A stretch of DNA of 64,000 bases from contig NC_057767.1 of NCBI RefSeq assembly GCF_010389155.1, positions 28,429,295 through 28,493,294 on the forward strand, in the 5' to 3' direction. The notes under the pieces are model-generated. The model ran no database searches. It saw nothing but the letters and a program-made list of their open reading frames with translations, and was not told the origin of the DNA. Positions within the stretch are counted from its first letter, which is position 1; each line of letters opens with the position of its first letter. Shown here piece after piece: positions 36,836 to 50,065 of this stretch. A program made the position numbers and the translations under genes. The stretch is from Erigeron canadensis. Its lineage: Eukaryota > Streptophyta > Magnoliopsida > Asterales > Asteraceae.

Positions 36836-38884
36836 CCTGTGAACGTACATTAAAACTTTGTTGAGCTCAAAATCACACAAGGGTATAATAATTATAATTG
36901 TTCAATGGCGAATCAGAGCAAAAAGAATAAGCCTTACCAGTTATGGCTACGATTTACAGCCACAAATAACTCACACAACACAATTTGTCTAGTTTTCTTA
37001 GTTATCATTTATTTTGGATCACTGACAGACCATAGGAATGTTACTAGTGATATCACCCGACCATAATCCAAAACCAAATCACCAATTTGGTTTAAATCCT
37101 ATCTTTCTATAAAAAAAAACCCCTTAGTGAGATTTGGTACCACTTTTTCAATGACTAAGGACACTTTCTTTGTCTAGTTGAAAAGACTCTCATGAAAACA
37201 CTTTGCTATTGGGAATTGCGAGCAAGCAACACCGCAAGAATCTTTACAACTCGGTTTGAATGAAGCTGCACTATACCCTCACAAGACATGCGGAAAGAAG
37301 AACTAGAGAAAGAACAAGGACAGACGTTTAATTAGTAAACAATTTGTAAGCAATTCCGCATTTCACATCAATGTTTTTTTCAACACATACCCACCCGGAA
37401 AAAGTAGTCCGATTTGCAATATGCTTCTATTGTTGTATGCAAATCTGTTATTCACTTACTCGTTATTATACTCCTTTTTCTATTGACCAATCTCTTCGAA
37501 AGAAAAAAACCCTTCAAAATGGGCCAGTTTTTAAATGAAAATTGAAGTCCTAATATGGGCCATAAGCCCATAAGAGAACACTGCTGCTAGAATTTCAAAT
37601 CGGGTCTCCGTCATTTGAAGCCCGTCGTTGAACGGCATATATTTTTAATTGTTTTGCTTTTCGAAAAAATTAAGACTAGTTGTAAATTGATTAAATAAAA
37701 GTTTATTTTAAATGGATTAAGTACTTTTTAAAAAGTTAGTATCTTAAAGTACTCTAAATGGGATTGAGATCCTCTAAAATTAAAATGAACTTATGGGATT
37801 GAGATCCTCTAAAATTGAAACGAACTTTATGGATAAAGTTGAAGATTTTTTTGACCATTGAATTATAATCAAGGGTTAAGATTAAAAAATTATTAAAGAG
37901 ATTGTTTCCACTTAGCTAAACTTTTTAATCATGGTTATATATTAAAGAAAAACTATGATCAAGTTAAATTAAATAATGACTTATTTGGTCATAGTATCTT
38001 AATCTTAATTTTATAATCATACTTTTAACCAATTATCATGTGCTTGTAGTTATGTTTAATGATCTCATTATTAACTTCTAAATTAAAACAAAACAAATTT
38101 ACAAGACATGCGGATCTCTTTACTACACACCCATAAACGCCAAAAACATGACTTCCCCTTAACATACAAAAGTGAAAATGAAAGAAGATGATGGCGTTAT
38201 TCTATTTAAAGAGCAGCTCTTACTAGCCATAGTCAAATTGGTTACAATACTATCGAGCGACCATGTCGATCACTTCGAATTTGACTAATCAGCCTTACAA
38301 ACCAGTTGATTTGTCACAAATAATTACGTTTTAAAAAAATGCCTACGAATAAAAAGTGGGATTTAAATGTAAAACGATTTGAACTATGGAACAAAAATAA
38401 GCTGTAAGTTATATTGGGTAGAAATCATAATAAACTTGGGCTTTGGGCTTATTTAAGTGATATTGGAATTTTTTTATTTTTTTTTTTCAACTTTAAAGTC
38501 CAAGGAGGTTCATTAAGTTTTTATAGAAGGGGATCAACGCACATAGTTTTTAAAATGTTCTTTGTTACTAGTGTTCAGATTCGTCTATTGGACGGGTAGT
38601 CTCAAGATATATAAACTTATACATGACAAAATTGGCGGGTTGGGCAGGTTTGGGCAACGGGTCAAAACAGGTGCGGGTCAAAACAGGTCTTTTCAAGAAA
38701 GCGGGTACGGGTAAAAGCGGGTTGGGCGCGGGTCGACCCGCAATTATTTTTTCTTCTTCTTCATTTAAAATTAAATTGACAAAGCTTGAAAATTAAAAAT
38801 TTCTTTCAAAGTTAAAAATAGGAAACATAGCAAAGCTAAATAAAAATAAGAATAATAATCATTTGTTTAAAGTAATACAGTAAT
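36836..38884. other. Intergenic, no gene recognised
   Basis: A 38-base segment GGGATTGAGATCCTCTAAAA is repeated in tandem at 37759 and 37797. A GGGT/GGGC-rich patch (38635-38745, GCGGGT words) resembles a common plant repeat. The stretch at 36900-37330 has somewhat higher GC but I could not find a consistent reading frame. Confidence 0.4.
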
Positions 38885-39101
38885 CAGTGGCGGAGCTATG
38901 TGATAACCACGAGTGGTCATGACAACCCCACAATATTTATAAAACTCTATATTTTTAGTACTATATTTATGAAATTATTTAGTTTAAAGGTAATTGGCAT
39001 CCCAGACTGATGTAATTTAATTTTGTAGTTTAATTTTACACACATTAATATCATTAAAATTATTCGACGACCCCAGACTGAAAATCCTAGTTCCGCCATT
39101 G
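38885..39101. mobile_element. Non-autonomous hAT MITE with perfect TSD, 217 bp
   Basis: Ends are CAGTGGCGGAGCTA and TAGTTCCGCCATTG, imperfect inverted repeats. It is flanked by the perfect 8-base duplication ACAGTAAT (38877-38884 and 39102-39109). An 8-bp duplication with CA(G/A)TGGCGGA ends is characteristic of hAT elements. Shares CACAATATTTATAAAA with 15532-15756. The clean duplication implies a fairly recent insertion. Confidence 0.9.
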
Positions 39102-39109
39102 ACAGTAAT

Positions 39110-42049
39110 AATAAGAAAAAGAAATAACTAAATAAATAATGCTAATACTAAATAAAGTGATGTTTTTAAATAACAAAAATAAAATAACAGTAGTAGTAAT
39201 ATTCTTTTAGTGAATCTGATCGAAATTGAAAAGAATAATTAATTGCAAAGAATAATTAGTTGGAAAAAAAATTATTAATTATAGAGTTACATTATAGCTC
39301 ACGTTAATTAATTTATAGAAAATCCATTAAACTTGAGCTTCACTCATCGAAATTGAGGGAGGGTGGGTTAGGTGAAGTGGCGGCTTTGCATTGGAGCAGC
39401 AGTGTGTATCACGAATATGAGTGATCACCTCTATATAGATTTAAAAACCGTGAATCGGTTTTCCTGCCTTCTACATTATTTTAATATATTTTTTTCTATG
39501 TCTCTTCTATTTCTTCTCTCACTTTCTACCCTTTATTCGCGTTTATTTGTCTTTTTATTTTATACAATTTCTATAATGATTTGTACGATATTTTCTATTT
39601 CTTTTCGTATTTCACATATAATAGTATAGTTTTAATGCATCTTCATTTTTATTTTTTTCTATTTTGCCACATTTTTTTCCCAATTAAACAAATATAATTA
39701 GCTATATGATTAACAATTCTTTTCTTTCAACTATTTATAGAATTGATCATGTAAATGTTTACTATATTTTACATTTGTACACGATCATACATTTTCAGAC
39801 ATGCATTTAAACAAAATAAACAAACGAGTGTATCTTCCGCGTGTATAAGGTTTTTGAAAACAACGTTATGTCTCTCAGGGTGAAGCCCGGATGACGTAAC
39901 TAGTTCACCTTGAAGACCCGTTAGACCCGCATAAATATATTAGTAAGTTTTAGGAGTTGAAAACAAGACCCGCTTTTATCCTTTTCTTAAAGCCCAATAA
40001 TACCCAATAAACAAAATAAATTACCCAATGAGACCCAATTAAATAGGTTTGGGTATGGATTGCTAGGGCTATATAAATCTTATAATTGTGAAACAAAAAG
40101 TGTATGACCAATATCACAACTTAATGAACACGAAAATTAAAGAAGAAACATATGAAAATTAACTTCATATAAATATTGATTCTAGTTTACCTTTTTTTTT
40201 CCAACTTTAGTTAAAAAAAAAAAAAGAGAAACAAAAAATGTATAACTAATATCACAATTAAATGAACATGAAAGATAAAGAAGAAACATATGAAAATTAA
40301 TTTCATATAAAGATTGATTCCAGTTTACTTTATTTTTTCAACTTTAGTTAAATAAAAAGGAAAACAAAAAGTGTAGAGTATATAAATTGAAAAATACATA
40401 ACAATTCATCAAAAAAGACCATCTCGAATGTTTTGATTTTTTTTAGTTGTTCACTACACAGAGTCGTACATAATGGTTAACATGTGTTGACTTATAAGAT
40501 TTTTTTTATTAAATGTCGGCCATTTTTTATTAAATAAATATAAAAAAATAAAGGATTAATAAAAGTAGAATAAAGGAGGGGATTATGAGTGTCAAGTGTA
40601 CCCCAAACGTACTCTTTTAGTTATATTATAGGTAGACTTTACCCTTACGGGGATCCAATAACCGCCTTAAGTATACATACATCCGCCTTAAAATGAGTCC
40701 GGCTTGATGACACGTTGTGCACTCTCTCTGACCCACCTCGGTCGACATATTTTCCGTCAAAGAAATAAGAAGTGCGGTTCGTTTTAAACTTATGTCTCTA
40801 AAGTTGTGACCCACTTTAATTGTAACGCAAATAGAGCAAAGTTTATATTCCTAAGCTTGAAATGGGGCTATAATGTTAATGGAAACATGAAGCATTATCG
40901 ATTGATTTAGAGACTTGAAGCTTAAATTTTGGTTTTGATAAACTTAATTCTTGCATCCATTTGTAGAACTTTGATGTTTGTATTACATTCAATTTTGTTC
41001 CCTTTCGAAACAAGCTCATGCAAAAAATCACCAAAGAGGTCATATCCTTATGAGTCTAGCTAGCTAGCTAGTTTAGTTTTCTGTCCATGGTATGACTATC
41101 TAAATCTCATCATCTCCGTGATATCTCGTTATTGACCTGATTGGATATTGATGTTGTTGTTGTGCACTTGTGATGCCCAAAAAAGCTCCCGAAAGGCTTA
41201 AATCGTGTATTCATCTAGCATTGTCTATCTCCATTGTCTAATTAGTCATCTAGAGAGACAGAGAACCCTCTCCTGAAATCTCATGCTTAATTTTAAGAAA
41301 CATGTTTTCTCATTTTTTTTAATTTTTGGTCTTAATTATTCTTTTTTCCTTGTCTTGAGGACAAATCTTTTGTCCCGAAGAATCTTGTTTGGGATGACAA
41401 CTCATAGACTAGTTGCTTGTTTGCTTTTTTGTGAAGAACATTTGGGTGTAAAGCAACGTGAAAATTTGTGTATGTGGAGTGTGGTGACATAGCTGGCCGC
41501 TGGGGTTTTGATTTGATCAAGGAACACGGGATTTTGGTAGATCAAATCTACAAAATGTAGGATGATGTATTATTGTAGGCTCAAATATTGTCACTTTATG
41601 TGGAAATGATTCGAAAGGACACTCTCCTAGTATATAGAATGATTTGTACCATGAAACATCTTTTTCACATCAACTCTCGATGTCCTTTCTTCATTTTGAA
41701 AGAGGATTTCATGTAGATAAGGATTTAAATTGGTAAAGGGGTGGGAAGAGTTTAGTAAGAATATATAAAACTTTGCATGGAAAAAAAAAAAGAAAAAATT
41801 TTGGTTTCAACACATTTTGTGATGCTAAACTTTGAATGAAAATTGCCAAAAAAATTAAATTTTGGTTCTTGACACAGTTTATGATGAGGCTGTTGTTCAA
41901 GTATAATTTAACAAAATTTGATGTAGGAGCTTCTCTCGATAAATTTAAATCCTATTATATATGATTAAAACATCAAGAGTTGTATCCTTCGAAATCTTGG
42001 CCAATAGTCTTTACAATTGTAATTTTTTGGATAAATTAAGTTTTTGGGA
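39110..42049. other. Intergenic, no gene recognised
   Basis: Contains an imperfect direct repeat of about 120 bases (40092-40215 and 40230-40345, both with GTATGACCAATATCACAA/GTATAACTAATATCACAA and AAGAAGAAACATATGAAAAT). A possible Helitron 3' end lies at about 39879-39902 (GGGTGAAGCCC... CTAG|T). GCTAGCTAGCTAG occurs at 41061. Frames around 41283-41520 show no known domain. Confidence 0.4.
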
Positions 42050-42347
42050 AAAGAATCTGTGTATGTAATTTGTTTTCAGCTACTGTTGTAGGAAAGAAAT
42101 TTTGTTTTGGTTCATTGTATTTAAGTTTGTCTCAAAACTGAACGAATTGTGTAAGAAATCGGCGTGACACCATCAAACACCTGATATGTGGCCCAATAAG
42201 AGACCACCACATCAGCATTTAGCAGATTATCTACACGATTTGTTCAGTTTAGCAAGTTACTTACATACAATCAACCAAAACAAAATTTCTTTTCTACAAT
42301 AGTAGCTGAATATAAGTTACATATACACAAAAATTTTTTCTCTATAC
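42050..42347. mobile_element. Fold-back MITE, ~300 bp
   Basis: The left arm (CAGCTACTGTTGTAGGAAAG, then AAATTTTGTTTTGGTT) is matched inverted on the right (AACCAAAACAAAATTT, then CTACAATAGTAGCTGAA). Arms are about 120 bases. The centre contains GACACC...GTGG words. Confidence 0.75.
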
Positions 42348-42529
42348 AGATATGCAAAACCTTTTTTTCTACAACAGTAGTATTATTTTAGTAACCAAAC
42401 ATAATTACGAACATAACCCGCCAATGATAAGAATTCAACCTGACAAAAGAAAACAAAACTATTTATAAAAAATTTCCAACTGTTTTCAATAACTAAACGG
42501 GATAATTATCCTGAAATGTAACAAACTTT

Positions 42530-42770
42530 GTATGAATGTTTATATTGTGAAATAACTAAAGTTGTGTTCATTGTATGTAATCATCTTTAAATTATGTTTA
42601 TTGTAAGAAATTGTATCCGACCAATAAAAACTAACAAGCAGCAATTATATATGGTTATCACGTATGTCTTTTTACATACACTAGACTTAATTTAAAGATG
42701 ATTGATTACATACAATAAATACAACTTTAGTTATTTTACAGTATAGTCGTTCAAGATAACTTGTAGATGT
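42530..42770. mobile_element. Second fold-back MITE, ~240 bp
   Basis: The left arm (AAATAACTAAAGTTGTGTTC, ATTGTATGTAATCATCTTTA) pairs with the right arm (TAAAGATGATTGATTACATA, ATACAACTTTAGTTATTTTA). It lies about 180 bases from the previous fold-back element. Loose similarity of layout suggests related families. Confidence 0.75.
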
Positions 42771-43356
42771 GTCAATTCCCAAAAACTTATACAGTAATAT
42801 ACTAATATCAATCACTCAACTTTTAAACACTCATTATACTATTAATCACAAATACGTAATTGTCAACTATCATTACTTTCAACCTTATAATTCGTTATAT
42901 ACCTTCATTGACAACTTTAACCTAACAAATAATTAAAGTTAAAATAAATATGAAGTATTTGATCCATTACATTATACGGATATATGTTAGTATAGATATA
43001 CATGGAAATGGATACAAATATATGTACGTATGCATCGACTAAAGCATATGCATATATAGTCATCTCTTTTAGAAAATGTAAGTTAATAAAGAAAATTATA
43101 AGTATAGACCTAAGGGCCATCCAATGGACCATGAGTGGTATGTGAGTTTGTCACGAGGGAATGCCGTCACCAACATTATTTTTCATGGCGTGGCAAAGGT
43201 AATTAAGGGTTTTTTTTTTTTTTTTGAGGTATAATTTGTTTTCTAGTGAGTTTTATATATTCCAAGTGAGATATAATATGATATGAGATATTAATGGATG
43301 AAAAATGAGTTGTAAATAAAATAATAAATATGTTATTGAAAAGATAAAACTTCTCT
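42771..43356. other. Intergenic, no gene recognised
   Basis: AT-rich with short runs of T; no coding signal. Confidence 0.4.
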
Positions 43357-44013
43357 TCTCTTATATAAATAAAACAAAATTTTTATGATATCATTATTTT
43401 CTAAACAATATACACTTGTCATTATTAGAATTTTTTATATTAATTATTTCTTTTTTATTATTTTGATTTATGACAACATCTTTATTTAAAGCTTAAATCA
43501 TTTCTTATTAAATTATGATTTGTAATTTATTTCTTTTCTACCCTAAGTCTCATGTAAATTAAAATGTGATTATTTAATTTATGATTTATTTCACTTTTAT
43601 TTTTGTTATTTATGATGTCATTTTTTTAAAAAAAGTTTGTATTATTTCTTTTTAAAAACTCTAATAACTTATACATGTTAAATTTTCATCATCTACATAA
43701 TTTTGTCATAACAGTTTTTAAATTATTGTGCAAATTAAAAAAAATATTTTTTTGTTGAAACATAAAGTATAATATTTTGAGGTTATGAATAATATATTTA
43801 TTTTATTGTTTACGCACACTAAGTATATTTGATATAAAATTTTTAAGGGAGCTGTATACATTTTGCTTATCAAAACTATAAAATATTTTAGTTAATTATA
43901 ACATAGAAATTTAAGAATTTACCAATCAATTTTGTCACAATTTCAGTGACAAAAACATGTTGTTACAAAACTTTTATTAATAAGTCCGGGTTAAACACAT
44001 GTTAATTAGCTAG
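43357..44013 (+). mobile_element. Helitron family D, plus-strand copy, 657 bp
   Basis: Starts TCTCTTATATAAATAAAACA and ends GGGTTAAACACATGTTAATT followed by AGCTAG and T. Both ends match the interrupted Helitron at 26183-27825. The hairpin has partly decayed (CCGGGTT...). No coding capacity. Confidence 0.75.
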
Positions 44014-44630
44014 TGAAATGAAATAAAAAAAATTGGTTGAGGGTAATATATGAGGATAGAAGTGGAAGGTCCAATACCAACCCACTTTTGAAATAAATAT
44101 TCTTGTAACTAATTCCATAACTACCATGTAGCCATGTAAGTATCACATGTCACAACATTTTTCTAGATAGGTATCACCGATTAACATGCTATTTCATTTA
44201 TATTTTTTTCAACGTTAGCAAATTTAAATATTATTCTTTTTTAGTAATGGCAGGTTGCAAGATTATTGCCGCCATTCATTTTTCCACTAGCTAGTTTAAT
44301 CAATGACCTTATACCATTCACTTGATTTGGACATAAATCTTTATTGTCAACTTGATTAGGACATTAATCTTTACTTTTATGTTGTTGACTATATATATAT
44401 ATAGGTTATATAAGTATTAACCTAAAACATAAAATAACATGTGAGCCGTAAGACCCTCCATCCAAATTAGATCAACAAATAAATTTGATGATGGCATTTT
44501 TGTTATTTTTTGGAAGTTCAATGGCATGGAATATCCATAACTAATTTCCATGTTTCTAGGTTCCTTAACTTAATTCGTTATTCGTATCTAACACCATTTT
44601 TTTAAATGTATATTAATTTTTATTTTAGTT
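44014..44630. other. Intergenic, no gene recognised
   Basis: AT-rich; CTTGATT(T/A)GGACAT(A/T)AATCTTTA is repeated at 44321 and 44350. No gene. Confidence 0.4.
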
Positions 44631-45095
44631 TGTGATGCATTTATATAATTTATTGATAATTATTCAGTTAAACAAAACATGATGCACCATTTTAATAGTC
44701 TGTGCATCATAATTAACGTAGAGAATCACAATGCATCGTCTTGATATCAATATAGTTTTCACAACAGTTCATTCACATATCATTGATGCATATTTTTTTT
44801 AAAAACATTCACGACAAATCATTATGATGCACAAAAAATATAAAGACTTATCTTTTTTATTTACAAACTTTACAAAAATCATGGTATACATTGATCCACA
44901 TTGTTTCAGTAATGAAATTGATGCACGAGTAATGAAATTGATGCATGAGTATTATGTAAAAAGGGATGCACAAGTATTATATGAATAACACCTTAAAATT
45001 GTAGAAATGATAGATAAACATATATAATATGTATTAAACACTAATGTACATGTTTTATCCCTTTAATTAAATGTTAATACTGATGCACAACATCA
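44630..45095. repeat. Cluster of GATGCA words in both orientations
   Basis: About ten GATGCA(C/T) or complementary words occur in 470 bases (near 44632, 44683, 44702, 44733, 44785, 44824, 44920, 44938, 44965, 45083), some extended to TGATGCAC(G/A)AGTA. Short motif clusters in both orientations are typical of subterminal regions of CACTA-type transposons, but I cannot find CACTA ends, so the identity stays open. Confidence 0.55.
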
Positions 45096-45805
45096 ACGAC
45101 CCAAGTTGCTTAATTTCTTTCAATCTTTTGATTTTTCCCAAAACACTTAGCCATATACTCGCTGTCAAAAAAATGGAATCTATGAAAACATGTTGAATTT
45201 CAAAACTTCTTCATATATAAATGGAGTTGAAATAAATAGAATAACGATATACCTGTTTTCATTCAATAACTACCTAAAAATAATTTTCCATGTTTTTTTT
45301 TTCTTTCTATTTTTCATGCTCATAAGTAGAAGATGGTTACTTCTTAATTCGTGAGAGAATTGAAAACACGAGAAGAGAAAGAGAAATAGGGGTGGGAGGC
45401 CGGTAAATTAGGGTGAAGATTGATTGTGGTAGTCAGACTATAATACGGAATTACGGAGTAATACGAAAGAGAAGTTTACAACTTTACCCTTTAATTATTA
45501 AAAACATAATTAATTAATAGAAGACACTGTCAAGCTTACCTTTTGTCTTATTTGTTTTATGTTAATGGTTGTTTTATTTTACCCCTAACATATATATATA
45601 TATATATATTTATATTTATCTGTTCTTTTGCTTCATATCAAATTTATGTGTTTTTTTCAAATAAAGACCTATACAAGAACTTTAATTTAGGTGCATTAAT
45701 TGATTTTATATTGATTATAAAATTCAGAAGTATGATTTTAATATAAAAAATATAAATCTTAATAAATCTTAAATTCATAATTACCTTGATATCATATATA
45801 TATAT
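45096..45805. other. Intergenic, no gene recognised
   Basis: AT-rich, with (TA)n at 45590-45608 and 45793-45804. Frames at 45543-45746 are Tyr/Ile/Phe-rich low complexity. Confidence 0.4.
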
Positions 45806-45983
45806 GGATAATGATAAATCAACATATTTGATGTGCCTAAAGATATGCCTAATAATAAGATGATGATATGTGAAAAAATCAGGGGACAAGATTAGGAAAG
45901 AGATTTAGTGAAATCCACATGTTAATATTTTAAGGTTTTAGGTTGATTTTTAGACATATAAGTTAGGTTGAGTAATCATTTTC
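45806..45983. mobile_element. Fold-back MITE family M2, copy 2
   Basis: Starts GGATAATGATAAATCAAC and ends GAGTAATCATTTTC, with (TA)n on both sides. The inside GGGGACAAGATTAGGAAAGA and GATGATGATATGTG match, in opposite orientation, the copy at 50066-50243. About 440 bases upstream of the first UGT TATA box. Confidence 0.75.
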
Positions 45984-46374
45984 ATATATATATATATATG
46001 TATTAATGGTAAATTTGGGTTCAGCGAAATGTCTTTTCATATACTCAACTCCAATTTCAGAGGAAACTCATATTGGAAAAACCTTTGTCTTTATTCCAGG
46101 AAACATTTTACTCAACCCTAGATTTTTTAGTCTCAGGCTACACCATATATCAATTCATCTATCGATGATTGGTTATCTTGATATCATATAACTTTATTAA
46201 ATATTAATTCGATGCATTAAATATTATACCTTGTTGTTAGGAAATCCAAGGGTTAGATTCACAATATATAAATAAAAAATATATATATGCTTTACAACAA
46301 CCTTTAGGGGTTTAGTTAAAAATAGTAGCATGAAATTTAATCTAAAACGAAGAGAGTATTTAACTATTTTCTTT
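45984..46374. other. Upstream region of the first UGT
   Basis: About 400 bases of AT-rich sequence between the MITE and the TATA box. No clear regulatory motif recognised beyond the TATA box itself. Confidence 0.4.
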
Positions 46375-46384
46375 CTTTATATAT
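46375..46384 (+). promoter_or_regulatory. TATA box of the first UGT gene
   Basis: TTTATATATAAAC about 40 bases before the ATG at 46423. If used, the leader would be only some 10-20 bases, short for a plant gene, so another start site is possible. Confidence 0.5.
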
Positions 46385-46422
46385 AAACCAACAAAGTGGG
46401 TAAAATTTAATCATCAAGCAAT

Positions 46423-48438
46423 ATGGGGGATGGGAGAACAAGAGGCAAACCTTTGGTGCTAGTAGCAAGTCCATTTCAAGGTCATATGACTCCCATGCTT
46501 CAACTAGGCAGTGTTCTTCATTCCAAAGGCTTTTCCATAACCATAGTTCACACCAAATTGAATTCTCCTGACCCTTCAAACCACCCCGAGTTCACGTTTC
46601 TTCCTCTTTTCGACAACTTTTTAGCCATCGATGCTTCGGCCAACTTCACAAAGTTTTGTGAAGTACTTAATAATAACTGCAAAATGCAGCTACAAGACCA
46701 CTTGACTCGAAAGATTAAAGAAGGGAAAGAAGCAAACGATGAAATGAATCAAAGGATCACAATCATACATGATAATATCATGTACTTTGTAGAAGAAGTT
46801 GCTAGCAATTTGAATCTTCCTAGCATAGTTTTTCGCAGTTCTAGCGCATCATATATGCCGGCTTTCCTTGCCCTTCCTAAACTTCATGCACAAGGCCAAC
46901 TTCCCGTGCAAGGTTAGTTTATGATTTTGCACTTTTGCTTAGAAATACATAGTTAATTACACACACAAAAAAAAAGAAAAAAAGAAAAAAAAAACAACTT
47001 TGGTCTTGTTTCTATCTATAAAATCTTAAAACTTTCAGAAATGTTAAGCTTTAGGGAATCCATACTGATTTTTACTATGTATAATGATCATTTTTATTTT
47101 TTGTTACAAGCACCAAGTCAGCAACCCACACGGCATTCGCCAAATCAACATTACAACTAGACATGGTAATTAGTACGGATATTTTACCTTGAATTAAAAT
47201 TTTGGGATTTTCAAGATTTTATGCGACAAACTGACAACCAAAAACAAGAGATTATTGAATTTTATTTAACTTGTGGGAACTAGGCACATGTTTAAAGAGA
47301 CAATGAGATCTAAATTTAACCAGATTGGGTAAATAAATTTACTTCAACATGTGTTACAAGTTAGAAAAATCCAAAATTATTACCTTATATAGAGCTTAAT
47401 TAACTAATTGAACCATACATAACTATATCCTTTATGCCATCAACCCCTAGAAGTTTAGTAGATAGTTAAAAAAAGTTTCCCCTTCTCTCCCACTTCACAC
47501 CCCAGAACGCGCTATTCTTATAAATTCGCTTTGACATTTTCTTAACCCGAAATGTCTACATCTTAGATTCCATGCTGCAAAAGCTAGTGCCCGAGCTCTA
47601 TCCGCTTAGATACAAAGATTTACCATTTAATAAGACATCTACAGAACTTGCAAAGGAAATGTTTGCACTTGCAGAGCATATTAGAGCCCCTTCAGCTATT
47701 ATTTGGAACACTATTGATTTTCTAGAGCATTCAGTGCTTACAAAACTCCGGCAGCACTACAAGATTCCAATTTTTGCGATAGGCCCATTAAATGAAATGG
47801 CAAGAGGCCCGTCTACTAGTTTTCTCAAAGAGGACACCGATTGTATCTCATGGCTCGATAAACAAGCTCCAAAGTCGGTTATTTATGTAAGTTTAGGGAG
47901 TTTAGCCACTATGAATGAAAGTGAGTTAGCTGAAACAGCTTGGGGGCTAGCTAATAGTAAACAACCATTTCTATGGGTTGTTAGGCCCGGTTCAGTTAAT
48001 GGGTCGGAATGGATTGAGTTTTTGCCAGAAGGTTTTACGGAACAAGTAAAAGGCAGAGGTCTCGTGCTAAAATGGGCGCCACAAAAAGAAGTTTTGGCAC
48101 ATTATGCGGTTGGAGTGTTTTGGAGCCATTGTGGTTGGAACTCGACTTTGGAAAGTATTTCTGAAGGGGTTCCAATGATATGCCAGCCGTGGATGGGGGA
48201 CCAATGTGTAAATTCTAGGTATTTGTGTTATGTATGGAAAGTGGGCTTGGAATTGGAAAATTTGGAACGAAAAGTGATTGCGAATGCAATTAGAAGGCTT
48301 TTGGTGGATGATGAAGGGAAAGAAATGAGGCAAAGAGCAATTAGCATGAAAGAAAAGGCCAAATATGCTTTGTGCAAAGGAGGGTCTTCATTCAACTCCT
48401 TGAATAACTTGGTAGAATTCATCTTGGCAAGATTTTAG
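46423..48438 (+). CDS. UDP-glycosyltransferase, UGT76-like (copy 1, 453 aa)
   Basis: Exons 46423-46912 and 47567-48438. Intron of 654 bases, donor CAAG|GTTAG, acceptor CTTAG|ATTC, splitting a codon that becomes Asp164. GT1-family enzyme that moves a sugar, usually glucose from UDP-glucose, to a small acceptor in the cytosol. The catalytic His is at 21 (PFQGHMTP) and its partner Asp at 117 (IIHDN). The C-terminal PSPG donor-binding box is exactly 44 residues (333-376), from [10 protein letters not shown] to GDQ, with HCGWNS at 351-356, Glu359 and a terminal Asp375-Gln376 that usually favours glucose. Length is normal and no key residue is missing. The overall pattern ([24 protein letters not shown]) is UGT76-like; in that group acceptors include cytokinins, N-hydroxypipecolate/isoleucate, flavonols and terpenoids, so the substrate cannot be told. 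Forms a tandem pair with the next UGT. Confidence 0.95.
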
Positions 48439-50065
48439 AAAATTGCAGTTTGGATCACCCTTGTCATATGTATCTATTTATATATTATGCGACGGCTAGC
48501 TAATTATTTGTATCTAGTTATGTATTATGCGAAGATGTATTATGCCTGCCAAGGCTTTCTATCTAATTATATTAAAGATGTTGAACATATAGATCAGAGA
48601 GGTGACAAATGATTGAGTTCGGGGTATCATTTCTACTGGATCGACAAGTTACAATAATAAAGCTAGCTTAAAAGCACACGGGGTATCATTTATGTGTTGT
48701 TTAAAATTTGGGGGGATTTTGTTAGCTGTCTGTTCCAATAAATCAATGCATAAAGAAAGATAAACACATAAATCCACATCAAATATAGCAGTAAATGGTA
48801 TACAAATTGATTTACCAGCTTATAAAAGTTTTAGCTAGATTTTAGATCAGAATATTGTTAGCATAAATCATTTTCTGTCGAAAGCTTTTTAAATGTATAA
48901 GCAAAATAGTTATGATTAATAATGTTATGGTACCTCGATTGTGTAAGTATCTAAAATGGAAAGGAAACTAGAAAGGGATCTATGAAGGACCACTAATCAA
49001 CCATTCTAGAGTACTATACGGAAGTTGAACCCATGATAGTTAGGTCCTTGACATTGACACATTGGTCCTAAGATGGAAAAAATTGACACCCTTTTTGTAA
49101 AGATAACAAGGCACCCAAGAAAGTAATAAGCATGTAATTAATGGAGAGATTAGTGATCAATCAAATGCTTAAAATTGATTGATACTTGAATTAGTGAAAT
49201 TTAGAGTTCTTCCTTATATATGGCCCCCTTTTATAATGTTTTCAAAAATTGAAAAGTTATTAAAAGCTCCTAGTATACAGGAGAAAGAAAGATTATCCAC
49301 TTTGGAAGTTTGATATGACACAACATAGAAGAAAAGTCAATATACAAGAAATGACCCAAAGTAGTGCTAACCATTTGTTTAGTATAAGAGCATGAAATCC
49401 AAATGCTTTGTCTATCATGATTGAACACACCATATGTTCCATTGATTATGGATGAATTCTTAACCTTGTTGATAGTGATTGTTGTCAATTGGATGGTCCA
49501 GTCACCGGGTCCATTGAAACCCAAGCGCCATCATGGATATAGTTACCCTCAAAACGCATGGGCTTGATGATTTTTTTTTTTTTTTCAAACAACAACTTAA
49601 TAGTAGTTAGCATTTAAGACACCACATTGATATCCAATTGGGCATTATGCGAAGCTCGAGCCACGCATGGGCTTGGTGATATATCTCTTATTCTCTCAAC
49701 CTCCATTTCACGCACTTCGATCAGACGATCACATTCCAAACGCCACCTTTAAAGCTTCAAGAAAGCTCCGATTTACTTGATTATTTTTCCAAATAAGAGA
49801 TATTAAAGCCATATGGTAATGGGTTGAAGACAAGTAGACAACCCACCACCAGTGATATCAAAGCCGGATGATAATGGATTGAAACAACCCACTAAATTTT
49901 TTATGGCGATTTAACGAAAATTCCAAATTCAAATTCATGGTTATAAGTTTTAAGAATGAATGAATTATGAATGTTCTGAAGAAATTTTAAATCGCCAATT
50001 GGAAACAATAACACAATACAGGTTTACACTGCAATTTACAAAGATAACAATTCAAATACAATATA
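48439..50065. other. Between the UGT copies: 3' flank, no gene
   Basis: An AATAAA at 48656 may serve as poly(A) signal of copy 1. Frames on the minus strand (49524-49270) have less AT-biased content but no identifiable domain. A T-run lies at 49571. No third UGT remnant is recognised. Confidence 0.45.

Noticed and set aside
39839..39912. Possible Helitron 3' end (GGGTGAAGCCC then CTAG|T)
   Set aside because: The stem is only 3-4 pairs and no matching 5' end was found.
49270..49524. 84-codon minus frame between the UGTs
   Set aside because: Looks less random than others, but no motif, splice site or family could be recognised.
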